64,000 nt of DNA from CAYRYU01 sp964428355 (GTDB taxonomy: Bacteria; Muiribacteriota; Ozemobacteria; Ozemobacterales; Ozemobacteraceae). Where the stretch lies: assembly GCA_964428355.1 (NCBI GenBank), contig CAYRYU010000027.1, positions 1 to 64,000 of the forward strand, in the 5' to 3' direction. The first letter of the stretch is position 1. The number at the start of each line of letters is the position of its first letter. The translations under genes and the position numbers were made by a program. Below are positions 51,515 to 60,267 of the stretch, piece by piece. The notes below the pieces were generated by a model, which was given only the letters and a program-made list of their open reading frames with translations, did no database searches and was not told the DNA's origin.

Positions 51515-53659
51515 ATGGGGTTCCCTTCAGGTGCTGAGACGGGAAAACGCCCGAAGGGCGGTTTCTCTGCGTTCCGATCGGTTCGGGGGAACGCGTTTTT
51601 CCGGGTGGGGGCCATTCTTTTGTTGCTCCTGACCGGAAGGGTCGCGGTATTCGGGGAAACCGACGAGGAGTTCAAGAAGAAGAAGTCCCAGATCTTCGTC
51701 GAGAAAGCCCTGAAGGCCGAGAAGAAGGGTAAGATCGACGAAGCTGCGGAGGCATTCGAGGATGCATATGAGGCCTATCCTTCGAACGTCCAACCGCTGC
51801 TGCTCTGGGGGGAGGTCCTTGCCAGGGTCGGATTGTATGGAAAGGCGCACCAGGTCCTCAAAAAGGTCCCTATTGCCTCGCTGCCCCCCGGCGGCCAGTG
51901 CCGGGTCCACCTCCTGTTCGGAAAGATCGCCCTCGCCTCGGGTGCCTTTGAACCCGCCGCCAACTCCCTTCGCGATGCTCTGAAAGCGAACGGGAAGAGT
52001 CAACCCGCCCGGATCCGACTTTCGATGCTGAACCTCATCCTTGGGTTGCCCGGCAAGGCATCAGAATTGATGGCCGACTTGCAGGGGTATGATGAAGCGG
52101 GATACCGCGACAGGGCGGTGGCCTTTCTTCTCGACATCGATCAGGGGAACTTTCTCCGGGCTTTGGAGAACTGTTCGGGGATGGCCGAAAGTCTTGGCGA
52201 GGCGTCATTCGGGGAGGACGAACCCCCCGCATTGTTGTGGCTCTGGCAGATCGGGCCCCTGTTCTTCCTTGCCGGGCTGCCGTTGGGCCTTTCGGGCTTT
52301 TTCGGCCTGATCTATCTCGGGGCACTTCTGGGGGGGCTCGCTTTCCTAGCCCACAGGTTTTCCCCACCAGGCCCCTTCCTCTGGACCTGGGTTTTCCTCT
52401 TTTTGGGCGTGCTCCACGTGGGATCAGCCTATCTGTTCGGAATTCCTCCCGTCAGGGTGGCGGCACTCCTTGATGGCTTTTCCCTTCCCGACCCCATCTG
52501 GATTCTCCCCCGGCTGCTGTGCGGAATTCACTTCGTTTCCCTGGCACTTTTCCTCATCTTCCCCGCTTTTTTCAAGTTCCTTCCCGAAACCATGCAGCCC
52601 AGGCGGTACGAACTTTTCGGAATATGGTTCTTCACATGGTGGTTCATGTCCTTCGTTCTAGTCTTCCAATCGAAACTTGCCTTTACTGCCCGGTGGGTCA
52701 GCCTCTTCGTGACGTTCGTCCTGACCGCGGTTTCAGCCGCCTGCATGCCTCTCGGGCGCTACCTCCTTTTCCTGACGGGGAAATCGCTGGGAGTGGGGAA
52801 GGTCGAGCTGATCGCGGCCAAGTCTTTCTCCGCGGACGGGAAGATCAGCTTCACCGACGCAAAGATCCACGAAGCCGAAACCGTCCGCCAGCTCGATTCC
52901 GAAGCCTTTTCCGAAGTCATTTCCGGTTCCCGCAAACTGTTCTCGCGGGTGGAAAGAAAGAGCTTCCCGGCCCTGTGGGTGGCGTATCTCAAAAGCCTGC
53001 TCGAAACGGATGACATTTTCGAAGCTGAGCGTTGCATACCGGAGTTCGTGGCAGCAATGCAGAACACCTCCTACAGCGGAACCGGTCTGCTCCTCTCGGC
53101 ATTCCTGAAAACCCTCCAGGGGGACAACCCCGGGGTGTTTTCCTTGATCAACTCGATTCCCGAAAGCCGTGCAAAGGCCTTTTCGGCCGAAGAAGCGGGT
53201 CTTTCACTCTGGCTGCTGGGAAGGTGCAATCGGGCGTTCAGCCAGCTGGTCCAGGCGCACATCGATTTTTCCAAGATTCTCCAGCTTTCGGTTTCCCCCC
53301 TGCTGAAAGCCAAGACGCTTCTCGAGCTCACGGAAATGGACACTTCAATGAACCGGCCCGAATGGGTGGATAAGTGGGGCGTTCAGGCCAGGGAACTCAA
53401 GGGGGGCAGCAAGACGATGAGCTACGTCCTTTCCGTGGAAGCGACGATCTCACTTTTCCAGGGCCGAAAGGAAGATGCGTTGAAACTCGTGCAGTCCGCC
53501 TGCGGTTCATGCCCCCAGAATTCGCGCTCAGTGGGGTTGCAGGGCCAGATCCTCTGCTCTCTCGGGAAGTTCAATGAAGCCGAAGCCCTCCTCGAAAAGT
53601 TGGTTGCCGGCTCGGTCGAGGCGGAGAAGCTCATCCAGAGGATCACGTCCAAGAGCTAG
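51515..53659 (+). CDS. Membrane protein with flanking TPR-like repeats
   Basis: A 714-residue protein. A first membrane helix or signal anchor lies at about 31-48. A TPR-like region (about 60-240) is followed by five or six membrane helices (about 250-420, Leu/Phe/Gly-rich) and a second helical-repeat region (about 430-710). The TPR arms are likely on opposite sides of, or both facing, the same compartment. It may scaffold an envelope complex; no enzyme motif is seen. ATG 51515 has GGGAGG upstream. It ends the synthetase run, with the second adenylate cyclase starting about 130 bases later. Confidence 0.78.
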   Translation: MGFPSGAETGKRPKGGFSAFRSVRGNAFFRVGAILLLLLTGRVAVFGETDEEFKKKKSQIFVEKALKAEKKGKIDEAAEAFEDAYEAYPSNVQPLLLWGEVLARVGLYGKAHQVLKKVPIASLPPGGQCRVHLLFGKIALASGAFEPAANSLRDALKANGKSQPARIRLSMLNLILGLPGKASELMADLQGYDEAGYRDRAVAFLLDIDQGNFLRALENCSGMAESLGEASFGEDEPPALLWLWQIGPLFFLAGLPLGLSGFFGLIYLGALLGGLAFLAHRFSPPGPFLWTWVFLFLGVLHVGSAYLFGIPPVRVAALLDGFSLPDPIWILPRLLCGIHFVSLALFLIFPAFFKFLPETMQPRRYELFGIWFFTWWFMSFVLVFQSKLAFTARWVSLFVTFVLTAVSAACMPLGRYLLFLTGKSLGVGKVELIAAKSFSADGKISFTDAKIHEAETVRQLDSEAFSEVISGSRKLFSRVERKSFPALWVAYLKSLLETDDIFEAERCIPEFVAAMQNTSYSGTGLLLSAFLKTLQGDNPGVFSLINSIPESRAKAFSAEEAGLSLWLLGRCNRAFSQLVQAHIDFSKILQLSVSPLLKAKTLLELTEMDTSMNRPEWVDKWGVQARELKGGSKTMSYVLSVEATISLFQGRKEDALKLVQSACGSCPQNSRSVGLQGQILCSLGKFNEAEALLEKLVAGSVEAEKLIQRITSKS

Positions 53660-53791
53660 CCCCTTTCATTCCGCCAGAACCAATCCGACAACTTGATTTT
53701 TCCCGGGGAATTTGTCACATTTTTCAGTGGGCCCCTTCTTTTCTTCCTACCCCAAATGGGCTGGAAATACTTTCGGGCGTTGGGAGCGAAC

Positions 53792-55894
53792 GTGTCAGAC
53801 GGAATCGAAGAAGCCAAACCGGGGTTTGCCGCCAAGCTCCAGAGTTTTCTGATGTTCCTTGCCTCCCTGGGTATCGGGTTCCTTGCCTATGCCGTGGCCA
53901 TGAACAAGATCCCCAGGAGTTTCGTGAATTTCTACGCCTATTTCTACGTCCTTTCGATAATCGGCGTTCTCGGTTTCCTCGGGGAGAAGATCTCGATCAC
54001 CCTGTTGTCCTTCCTTCTGCCCGTCGTCCTCGCCGGAAGCACCCTCACAATGAAATTCAAGCCCGATTCCTATCCCATAGAGGATTGGTGGGAGGTCTAT
54101 TCCGTCATCGTACTTTTCTCCTCCGGTGTCATCGCCTTCCTTTTCTTTCGGTTCGAGCAGCTGAAGAAAGCGAAGGGTTACGGCGGCGGAGGAGGGGATG
54201 GCGGACCTCTGAAAGCCCGGGTCGACCCAACGTCGGCTGCCAAGTTCCGGGAGGAGCAGGCCCGGAAGCAGTCTGCCAAAGATCCGAAGATCGACGGTCT
54301 GAAGGGCGGGGAGGAGCGGGTAGCCAAGGCAAAGAAACCCGAGCCGGTCGCCCAGGAGGTCATCGATCCCAACGAGACTCCCGAGCAGCGCATGGAAAGA
54401 GAGATGCGCACGATCAAGGACGATTTCAGCAAGAAATCGATGAAGCTCTCGACGACCCTTCTCCGGATCAAGAATCTCGCCAAGAGTCTCGATCGTGACG
54501 AAATCTTCGCCACCGTCCTCGAGATCGTTTCGAAGGGAATGGATGCCGACCGTGTCCAACTCCTCCTGAACAACGAAAAGGACGGAAACCTCCGGGTCGT
54601 CCGGGCTGAAGGGATGCCCTCCAAGGAGTTCAAGGAGATCGTCATTCCCCATGAGGAGACCAGCATTATCGCCTTTCTTTGCCGCCAGGGAGGAACGGGC
54701 GGAACTGGGACGGGTGGCGCGCTCGGGGTCAAGGAATGCGACGTAGACCCGAAAACCCGTGGGCTGATCGGCCAGGGGGCTCTGAAGACCGTTATTGCCG
54801 CCCCCATCATCCAGGAGGGGAGGGTCTTCGCGATCATCAACGTCGAGAAGATGAAGAATCCGGACTACACGAGGGACGACCAGAACCTCCTGGCAACCAC
54901 CGCCGATGTGGCCGGCCTTGTCATGAAGAATGCGAAACTCTACTCGGCAACGATGGATGACCTGGTCTCGACCAAGAAACTCAGCGAGGAACAGCTGAAA
55001 CAAAACGAACAGCTGAAGGGAAGCCTTTCCCGCATCGTTTCACCCCGCGTCGCGGAGATGATCATGCAGGACCCTTCCGCCCTGAAGCTCGGCGGTTCGA
55101 AGGGTGAGGTAACCTGTTTCTTCTCCGACATCCGCGGGTTCACGAAGATGTCGGAAGGAATGGATCCCACCGCGATCGTCGAACAACTCAACGTCTATTT
55201 CACCAGGATGACCGATATCCTCATGGAATCCGATGGAACCCTCGACAAATACGTCGGGGACGAAATGATGGCCCTCTTCGGAGCCCCCGTTGCCGCTCCC
55301 GACGATCCGATCCGGGCCGTTCTCTGCGCGGTCCGGATGATGGACGCACTTCGCGAGCTCCAAAAGGTCTGGGAGAAGGAGGCGAAGCCCGTCATCAAGA
55401 TCGGAATCGGCATCAACACGGGCGAGGTCACCGCGGGATACATGGGAAGCGAAAAGCAGCTCTCCTACACCGTCATCGGAGACAACGTCAACACCGCCTC
55501 CCGCGTAATGGGCAGCGCGAAGGGGATGGAGATCCTCATCACCCGCTCGACCTACGAACGGGTCAAGGACTATTTCCTGATAACCCCTCTCGATGCCATC
55601 ACGGTGAAGAACAAGTCGATGCCCATCGAGGTCTGGCGAGTCGAAGGGATCCGAGGGGATGTTGACCTCTCGAAGGTCGTTGCCGACACCAAAGTCCTCG
55701 GATCCATGGCCACGGTCGGGATGAAAACCGTTTCCGCAGCCGCGAAAACCATCCCCGACAACCTCCCCCCCGAGATGCAGAAGCAGAACATCCAGATCGA
55801 TGGGAAGCCCAAGGTCATCGAGTGCAAGAGTTGTGGAACGGAAAACGACATGCAGACGAAGTTCTGTTCGAAATGCGGGATGCCGGTCTTCTGA
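53792..55894 (+). CDS. Adenylate cyclase (class IIIb) with GAF domain and C-terminal zinc ribbon
   Basis: A 700-residue membrane cyclase. Four membrane helices (about 15-125) precede a charged linker, a GAF-like sensor (about 225-385), a short coil and the cyclase domain (about 435-615). Metal-binding Asp446 (FFSDIRGFT) and Asp490 (LDKYVGDEMMA), Lys486 and Thr560 for adenine, and the Asn567/Arg571 pair (GDNVNTASR) are intact. The C-terminus carries CKSCG...CSKCG, a zinc ribbon. GTG 53792 has GGGAG 7 bases upstream; TTG 53693 and ATG 53756 are in frame but have no site. Together with the 508 gene this gives two class IIIb cyclases with different sensors. Confidence 0.92.
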   Translation: MSDGIEEAKPGFAAKLQSFLMFLASLGIGFLAYAVAMNKIPRSFVNFYAYFYVLSIIGVLGFLGEKISITLLSFLLPVVLAGSTLTMKFKPDSYPIEDWWEVYSVIVLFSSGVIAFLFFRFEQLKKAKGYGGGGGDGGPLKARVDPTSAAKFREEQARKQSAKDPKIDGLKGGEERVAKAKKPEPVAQEVIDPNETPEQRMEREMRTIKDDFSKKSMKLSTTLLRIKNLAKSLDRDEIFATVLEIVSKGMDADRVQLLLNNEKDGNLRVVRAEGMPSKEFKEIVIPHEETSIIAFLCRQGGTGGTGTGGALGVKECDVDPKTRGLIGQGALKTVIAAPIIQEGRVFAIINVEKMKNPDYTRDDQNLLATTADVAGLVMKNAKLYSATMDDLVSTKKLSEEQLKQNEQLKGSLSRIVSPRVAEMIMQDPSALKLGGSKGEVTCFFSDIRGFTKMSEGMDPTAIVEQLNVYFTRMTDILMESDGTLDKYVGDEMMALFGAPVAAPDDPIRAVLCAVRMMDALRELQKVWEKEAKPVIKIGIGINTGEVTAGYMGSEKQLSYTVIGDNVNTASRVMGSAKGMEILITRSTYERVKDYFLITPLDAITVKNKSMPIEVWRVEGIRGDVDLSKVVADTKVLGSMATVGMKTVSAAAKTIPDNLPPEMQKQNIQIDGKPKVIECKSCGTENDMQTKFCSKCGMPVF

Positions 55895-55919
55895 TTCAAT
55901 ATGGAAGAGGCTCCTGGAA

Positions 55920-56036
55920 ATGCCGACGGATCGAGAGAGGAAAACGCTACCTGAGGCCCTGCCGTCTTCCGACGGGGAGGTCACCTTCGAGAAACTCTTC
56001 AGATTGGAAGAGATCCAGGTGATCCAGGACTCCTGA
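55920..56036 (+). pseudogene. Short reading frame resembling the start of a PocR sensory domain
   Basis: A 38-residue frame from ATG 55920 to TGA at 56034-56036 ends in VTFEKLFRLEEIQVIQDS, which matches the opening of PocR domains (typically LEELQ.IQD). The rest of the domain is absent, so this looks like a truncated remnant or a chance match. A hairpin follows directly. It could also be a genuine small protein; ribosome-binding site support is weak. Confidence 0.35.
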
Positions 56037-56037
56037 A

Positions 56038-56064
56038 CTCCCGGCCCCGGACTTTTTCCGGGAG
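56038..56064 (+). promoter_or_regulatory. Hairpin upstream of pelD
   Basis: CTCCCGG pairs with CCGGGAG (7 bp), and an alternative CCCGGA/TCCGGG stem shares the same arms. No T-run follows, so it may act as an attenuator or as a weak terminator for upstream transcription. Confidence 0.4.
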
Positions 56065-56068
56065 GGCA

Positions 56069-56077
56069 TGGTAGAAT
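56069..56077 (+). promoter_or_regulatory. pelD: Candidate extended -10 promoter for the pel operon
   Basis: TGGTAGAAT: a TGn extension followed by TAGAAT. The -35 region is poor. Transcription would start near 56084, leaving an 18-base leader that contains the ribosome-binding site GGAGAGG (56088-56094) before the ATG at 56102. Confidence 0.42.
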
Positions 56078-56101
56078 ACCTTCACCTGGAGAGGTCGAAG
56101 G

Positions 56102-57580
56102 ATGAAGATCGGGGTTCCCTATGGGTTGAAGGAGACGATAAGGCCCATCCAACCCTGGTGGGCCTACATCGAATCGACGATTCTTCTTGCGATCGTTGTG
56201 GGGATCAACCGGTTCGGTTTTCCCGACAAACCCGCTTTCAAGGGCCTTCCCTTCTCGCTCCTGTGGTTGCCGATTATCCTCATTTCGAGCCGGTATGGTA
56301 CCGCTCCAGCCGTTTTCGTGAGCGTTATCTGCGGAGGCTACTACTTCATGTCGGTTTCCCTGGAGAACTTCTTCTACGGAAAGTTCGAGTTCGCCTTCGA
56401 GGACAAAGTCACGCTCTTCGTGTTTCTGGCCGTGGGCGTCTTCCTCGGCCAGATGTACGACCGGTTCCATTCCCGTCTGGGGAAACTCCTTCACGAGCAC
56501 CAGACCGTGAAACGCCAGCTGGAAAACCTCCGGCTGCACCTCCGGTCCCTGGAAACCGCCAACCAGAAACTGGAAAAGCGCATCGTGAGCCGCTACACCA
56601 CCCTCAACAGCTTGTACGAGATGGCAAGGTATCTCGAGAGCCTCAGCGAACAGCACCTCTTCCGGGGAATCATCGAACTGGTGAGACGTTTCCTGCAAGC
56701 CGACAGGATCTGCGTCTACATCCTCGAGGGAGGGGAAGGCATTCGGCTTGCGGAATCGCTCGGTTATTCGGAGGCTGATTCCGGAAATCTGGTGGCGAGG
56801 GTTTCACGGAATCCCCTAATCCGGGCCGCTTTCGAGGGGGACCACGTCCTTTCCTTCCGTGACGGATTCGAGGACCAGGCCAGGAAGAAAGAGGGATTCG
56901 AGGTTCTGCTCGCCGCCCCGATCCGCCTGCTTCATTCCCGGCGCACGATCGGTGTCCTGACCGTCGATCGACTCCCTTTCCTCGCCCTCAACTCCGGCAA
57001 TATCCGGATCCTTGGGATGATCGCCGATTGGGCCGCAAGGGCGTTGGAAAAATCCAAGACCTTCTCCAACCTCAGTTCGCGGGAACCGCTTTTCGACAAG
57101 ACCTCGGGAGTGTATTCACAGGCATATTTCGAGGTCCGGATCGTACAGGAAATCAGCCGCGCCATGAGATACCGGCTGCCCCTGTCACTCCTGACACTCC
57201 GGATAAACGGGTGGGACGCGGTGAAGCCCGAGAACCAACCGGACCTGCTCGCGATCGTCGCCAGGGTGGTGGTCCATGCCAAGCGTGATCTGGACATCCC
57301 ATGCCGTTATCCGATCCCGTCCGTGATCGGGATCATCCTCCCTTTGACCGACGGGGCGGGGGCGAAGATTCTGCTCGAACGGCTCCGGACGATGCTCGAG
57401 ATTCACGCTTTCCCCGAGTTTCCGCCGGACATCGATCGGGACGTGACGCTGATTCTGCACACCTTCCACGGAGGGCAGGTCGGCCAATCGGACGGGGCGC
57501 GGCCCGAGGCCGTGGCAAGGGAGTTCCTGGAAGCGGTCGAAACCAGGATCGGGAAGGATCCAGGAATGGGGAAGCACTGA
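56102..57580 (+). CDS. pelD: PelD: c-di-GMP-binding regulator of Pel polysaccharide export
   Basis: A 492-residue inner-membrane receptor. Four membrane helices (about 20-120) lead to a coiled coil, a GAF domain (about 165-315) and a degenerate GGDEF domain (about 330-485). The GGDEF signature is replaced by PIPSV (after Arg402-Tyr403), while the upstream inhibitory-site motif Arg395-x-x-Asp398 (RDLD) is intact at the normal distance. This is the known PelD arrangement: it binds c-di-GMP rather than making it, and activates PelE/F/G. It is directly followed by pelE. Confidence 0.92.
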   Translation: MKIGVPYGLKETIRPIQPWWAYIESTILLAIVVGINRFGFPDKPAFKGLPFSLLWLPIILISSRYGTAPAVFVSVICGGYYFMSVSLENFFYGKFEFAFEDKVTLFVFLAVGVFLGQMYDRFHSRLGKLLHEHQTVKRQLENLRLHLRSLETANQKLEKRIVSRYTTLNSLYEMARYLESLSEQHLFRGIIELVRRFLQADRICVYILEGGEGIRLAESLGYSEADSGNLVARVSRNPLIRAAFEGDHVLSFRDGFEDQARKKEGFEVLLAAPIRLLHSRRTIGVLTVDRLPFLALNSGNIRILGMIADWAARALEKSKTFSNLSSREPLFDKTSGVYSQAYFEVRIVQEISRAMRYRLPLSLLTLRINGWDAVKPENQPDLLAIVARVVVHAKRDLDIPCRYPIPSVIGIILPLTDGAGAKILLERLRTMLEIHAFPEFPPDIDRDVTLILHTFHGGQVGQSDGARPEAVAREFLEAVETRIGKDPGMGKH

Positions 57581-57581
57581 G

Positions 57582-58724
57582 ATGGATTCCATGGAATCCT
57601 GCGCCGGAAGTGGCATTGAAGGGCGCGGGGGATGCAGTTCTTCGCCCGTTCTGGCGGTCGCTTTTCTCGGAGCGAACCTCTGTGAGGGGATCTTCCTCTG
57701 GGTGCTTCTCGTGCTTCCCGCGGCCCTGTTCCTGGGTGTTTTTCTGCATGTCCTGGGGGCCTTCCTTCTTCATGCGGGCTTGAAATGGGGCGGAGGGGGG
57801 GCAGCGCCGATGGTTGACCCCGGGCCTGGCCGTCCCGTGAGGGTGCCTGCGGCAACGCTCTGCCTTCCGATCGCCCTTCCGCTGGGGCTCCTGGTCCCCT
57901 TTTTCGGGACTCCCGGTGTGACACTGTTGTGCCTGATCCTGCCCGAAGAACGTCCCCCCCAGTCTGCGATGGTACAGGACTACCTCGAATACGTGAAACA
58001 CCGCGGGGGGGCGACGGTTCGTTACGAACCCATCGACGTCGAGGAAGCCACTCTGGAGAGATTGAACGTTGAGCCGGTAGTGGACCTCCTCTCCGATTCC
58101 GACAAACCGCTGGTCTGGGGCTCGATCGAGATGCTCTCCAAGATCGCCGATGAGGAGGCGGTGAATCTTATCCGAAAGACGATGGACGACCAGGACATGG
58201 ACGTGAAGTTCTTTTCCTCGTGGGGCCTCGATCGCATCGAGGGCCGTTTCCTCCAGGATCTCGAAAGACGCCGGAGGGAGCTGGGGGCAAAAGCCACCCG
58301 GGAAGGCCTTGTCGGTTTCCTGGAGGCCATGAACCGGTATCTCCGCTCAGGCCTGCTCGACAAGCCGATGGCCGGTGCCTACTTTCGGGAAACATCCGCC
58401 TGGCTGAAGGATCTCCTCCGGCGGATGGGGGATGATCCTGAAACCGTCGCCCTCCTCGCGGTGGGAAACCAGCTCGCGGGAAACCAGGCGGAAAGCCTGG
58501 AAGGCTTCCTGAAGCTGAAAAGCCAAAAGAAGCTCCACGCACGTTTCCTTCCCGACTGCGCCACGGCCTGCTTCGAAGCGGGGGATCTCGATTCGGTCAA
58601 GGAGTTGATCCGGGAGTTCTGTTCGGTTAAGGAAAACCAGGTTTTCCTGGAGGGCAGGGTGGGGGACCCCTCCATCCTTGCGCTCAGGGATTTCTGGCTG
58701 GGGGGCGAAAAGCGTGAGGGGTGA
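57582..58724 (+). CDS. pelE: PelE-like membrane TPR protein
   Basis: A 380-residue protein with two N-terminal hydrophobic segments (about 22-66) and a third near 95-120, followed by helical repeats of TPR/HEAT type (about 140-375). PelE proteins bridge PelD and PelF and have this layout, though sequence conservation is low. The assignment therefore leans on position between pelD and pelF. The ATG is one base after the pelD stop, and the gene end overlaps the pelF start. Confidence 0.75.
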   Translation: MDSMESCAGSGIEGRGGCSSSPVLAVAFLGANLCEGIFLWVLLVLPAALFLGVFLHVLGAFLLHAGLKWGGGGAAPMVDPGPGRPVRVPAATLCLPIALPLGLLVPFFGTPGVTLLCLILPEERPPQSAMVQDYLEYVKHRGGATVRYEPIDVEEATLERLNVEPVVDLLSDSDKPLVWGSIEMLSKIADEEAVNLIRKTMDDQDMDVKFFSSWGLDRIEGRFLQDLERRRRELGAKATREGLVGFLEAMNRYLRSGLLDKPMAGAYFRETSAWLKDLLRRMGDDPETVALLAVGNQLAGNQAESLEGFLKLKSQKKLHARFLPDCATACFEAGDLDSVKELIREFCSVKENQVFLEGRVGDPSILALRDFWLGGEKREG

Positions 58725-60261
58725 ACGCTCCCTGCTCCCCGAGGTCGATGTGGAGCTCGTTATCGAAGGAAGCTACCCATACATCGCGGGGGGCGTTTCC
58801 TCGTGGATACAGAGGCTGGTCATGTCCATGCCCGACCTGACTTTCGGGATCACCCACATCGCCGCGCGTCGGAAGACGATGCGGAAGATGAAATACACCC
58901 TTCCCGGAAATGTGTTGTTTCTTCAGAACCTGTACCTGTTCGATCCGGTTTTCATACCCGAGGATCCGGAACCAATTCCCAAGGAAGCGTTGTTCCGGGA
59001 GCTCATGTTGTTCCACGACGAGTTCAAGACGATGCCCATCACTTCTTTTTCCGGACTTCTTCGAAGGATGACCGACGGCGACGTCGTCCGGCGTTTCGCC
59101 CCGCTCTTTTCAAGCAGGGAGTCGTTCTCGCTCGTTCTCTCGCTTTATCAGAAGCATGCATCGAAAAGCTCGTTTCTGGATTTCTTCTGGACCTGGAGAC
59201 TGATGCACCTTCCCATGTTCCAGATCCTTCAAGCCCGGCGGGTCAAGGCCCGGGTCTGCCATGCTGTTTCCACCGGCTTCGCGGGCTTGCTCGGGACGGT
59301 GCGGAAATGCGCCCAGGAGATTCCGTTCCTGTTGACCGAGCACGGAATCTACACGCGGGAGAGGACCATCGAAATCACCCACGCCGACTGGATCTATTCG
59401 GAAGAGCAGCCCGAACACCAGGTCCGGCGGACCCAGGGAACCTTCAAACGTCTTTGGATGAGCTATTTCCAGGTTCTCGGGGCATGGGCCTATGAGGCCA
59501 GCGAACTCGTGATTACCCTGAACCAGGGAAACCGGGATGCCCAGATCGCGCTGGGAGCGGATCCCCGGAAGATCGAGGTCATCCCGAACGGGATCTCCCT
59601 GGAAACCTTCCGGGACCTTCGTCCCCCGGATCCACCCCACCCCGAGGCGTTCCGCGTGGGGTTCATCGGCCGGGTCGTCATGATCAAGGATGTCAGGACC
59701 TTTCTCCGGGCCGCGAAGATCGTCCTGCTGAGCCATCCCAGGGTGAGCTTCAGCGTGATCGGGCCCCTGGACGAAGAGCCGGAGTATGCCGGAGAGATGT
59801 TCCGTCTCGTTCAGGAGTTGCAGATCGGGGAAAGCCTCAGATTCCTGGGAAAACAGAACGTGACCAAGTTCTTCCCGAAACTGGATGTCGTGGTCCTGAC
59901 CTCCATTTCCGAGGCGCAGCCTCTGACGATACTCGAAGCCATGGGAGCGGGAATACCCTGCGTCGCGACGGACGTCGGTTCCTGCCGCGAACTTCTCCAG
60001 GGAAGGACCCCCGAGGACCAGGCACTGGGAGAGAGCGGAATCGTGACATCGCTCCGGTCCCCCGCCCAGACGGCCCAGGGAATCATCGACGTATGTGGGA
60101 ATCCCGACCGGTTCGCCCGGATGGTTGAAACTGGAAAGCGCCGGGTGGAGAGGTTCTACCAGGAAAAGCAGATCTTCGGCAGGTATCGGGATCTCTACCG
60201 GGAGATGAGGGGAAAGGCCCCCTCCTGGTTCGTCGGCGGGACACCGGGGAAAGTGGAGTAG
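58714..60261 (+). CDS. pelF: PelF: glycosyltransferase of Pel synthesis
   Basis: A 515-residue cytoplasmic GT4 enzyme that polymerises the Pel chain from UDP-sugar. Conserved segments are EGSYPYIAGGVSSW, LLTEHGIYTRER, GADPRKIEVIPNGI, GFIGRVVMIKDV and the donor-binding SEAQPLTILEAMGAGIPCVATDVGSCREL. GTG 58714 overlaps the pelE end by 11 bases and has GGGGGCG upstream; a TTG further upstream is disfavoured. It is the most diagnostic member of the cluster. Confidence 0.95.
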   Translation: MRGERSLLPEVDVELVIEGSYPYIAGGVSSWIQRLVMSMPDLTFGITHIAARRKTMRKMKYTLPGNVLFLQNLYLFDPVFIPEDPEPIPKEALFRELMLFHDEFKTMPITSFSGLLRRMTDGDVVRRFAPLFSSRESFSLVLSLYQKHASKSSFLDFFWTWRLMHLPMFQILQARRVKARVCHAVSTGFAGLLGTVRKCAQEIPFLLTEHGIYTRERTIEITHADWIYSEEQPEHQVRRTQGTFKRLWMSYFQVLGAWAYEASELVITLNQGNRDAQIALGADPRKIEVIPNGISLETFRDLRPPDPPHPEAFRVGFIGRVVMIKDVRTFLRAAKIVLLSHPRVSFSVIGPLDEEPEYAGEMFRLVQELQIGESLRFLGKQNVTKFFPKLDVVVLTSISEAQPLTILEAMGAGIPCVATDVGSCRELLQGRTPEDQALGESGIVTSLRSPAQTAQGIIDVCGNPDRFARMVETGKRRVERFYQEKQIFGRYRDLYREMRGKAPSWFVGGTPGKVE

Positions 60262-60267
60262 GGCAGG

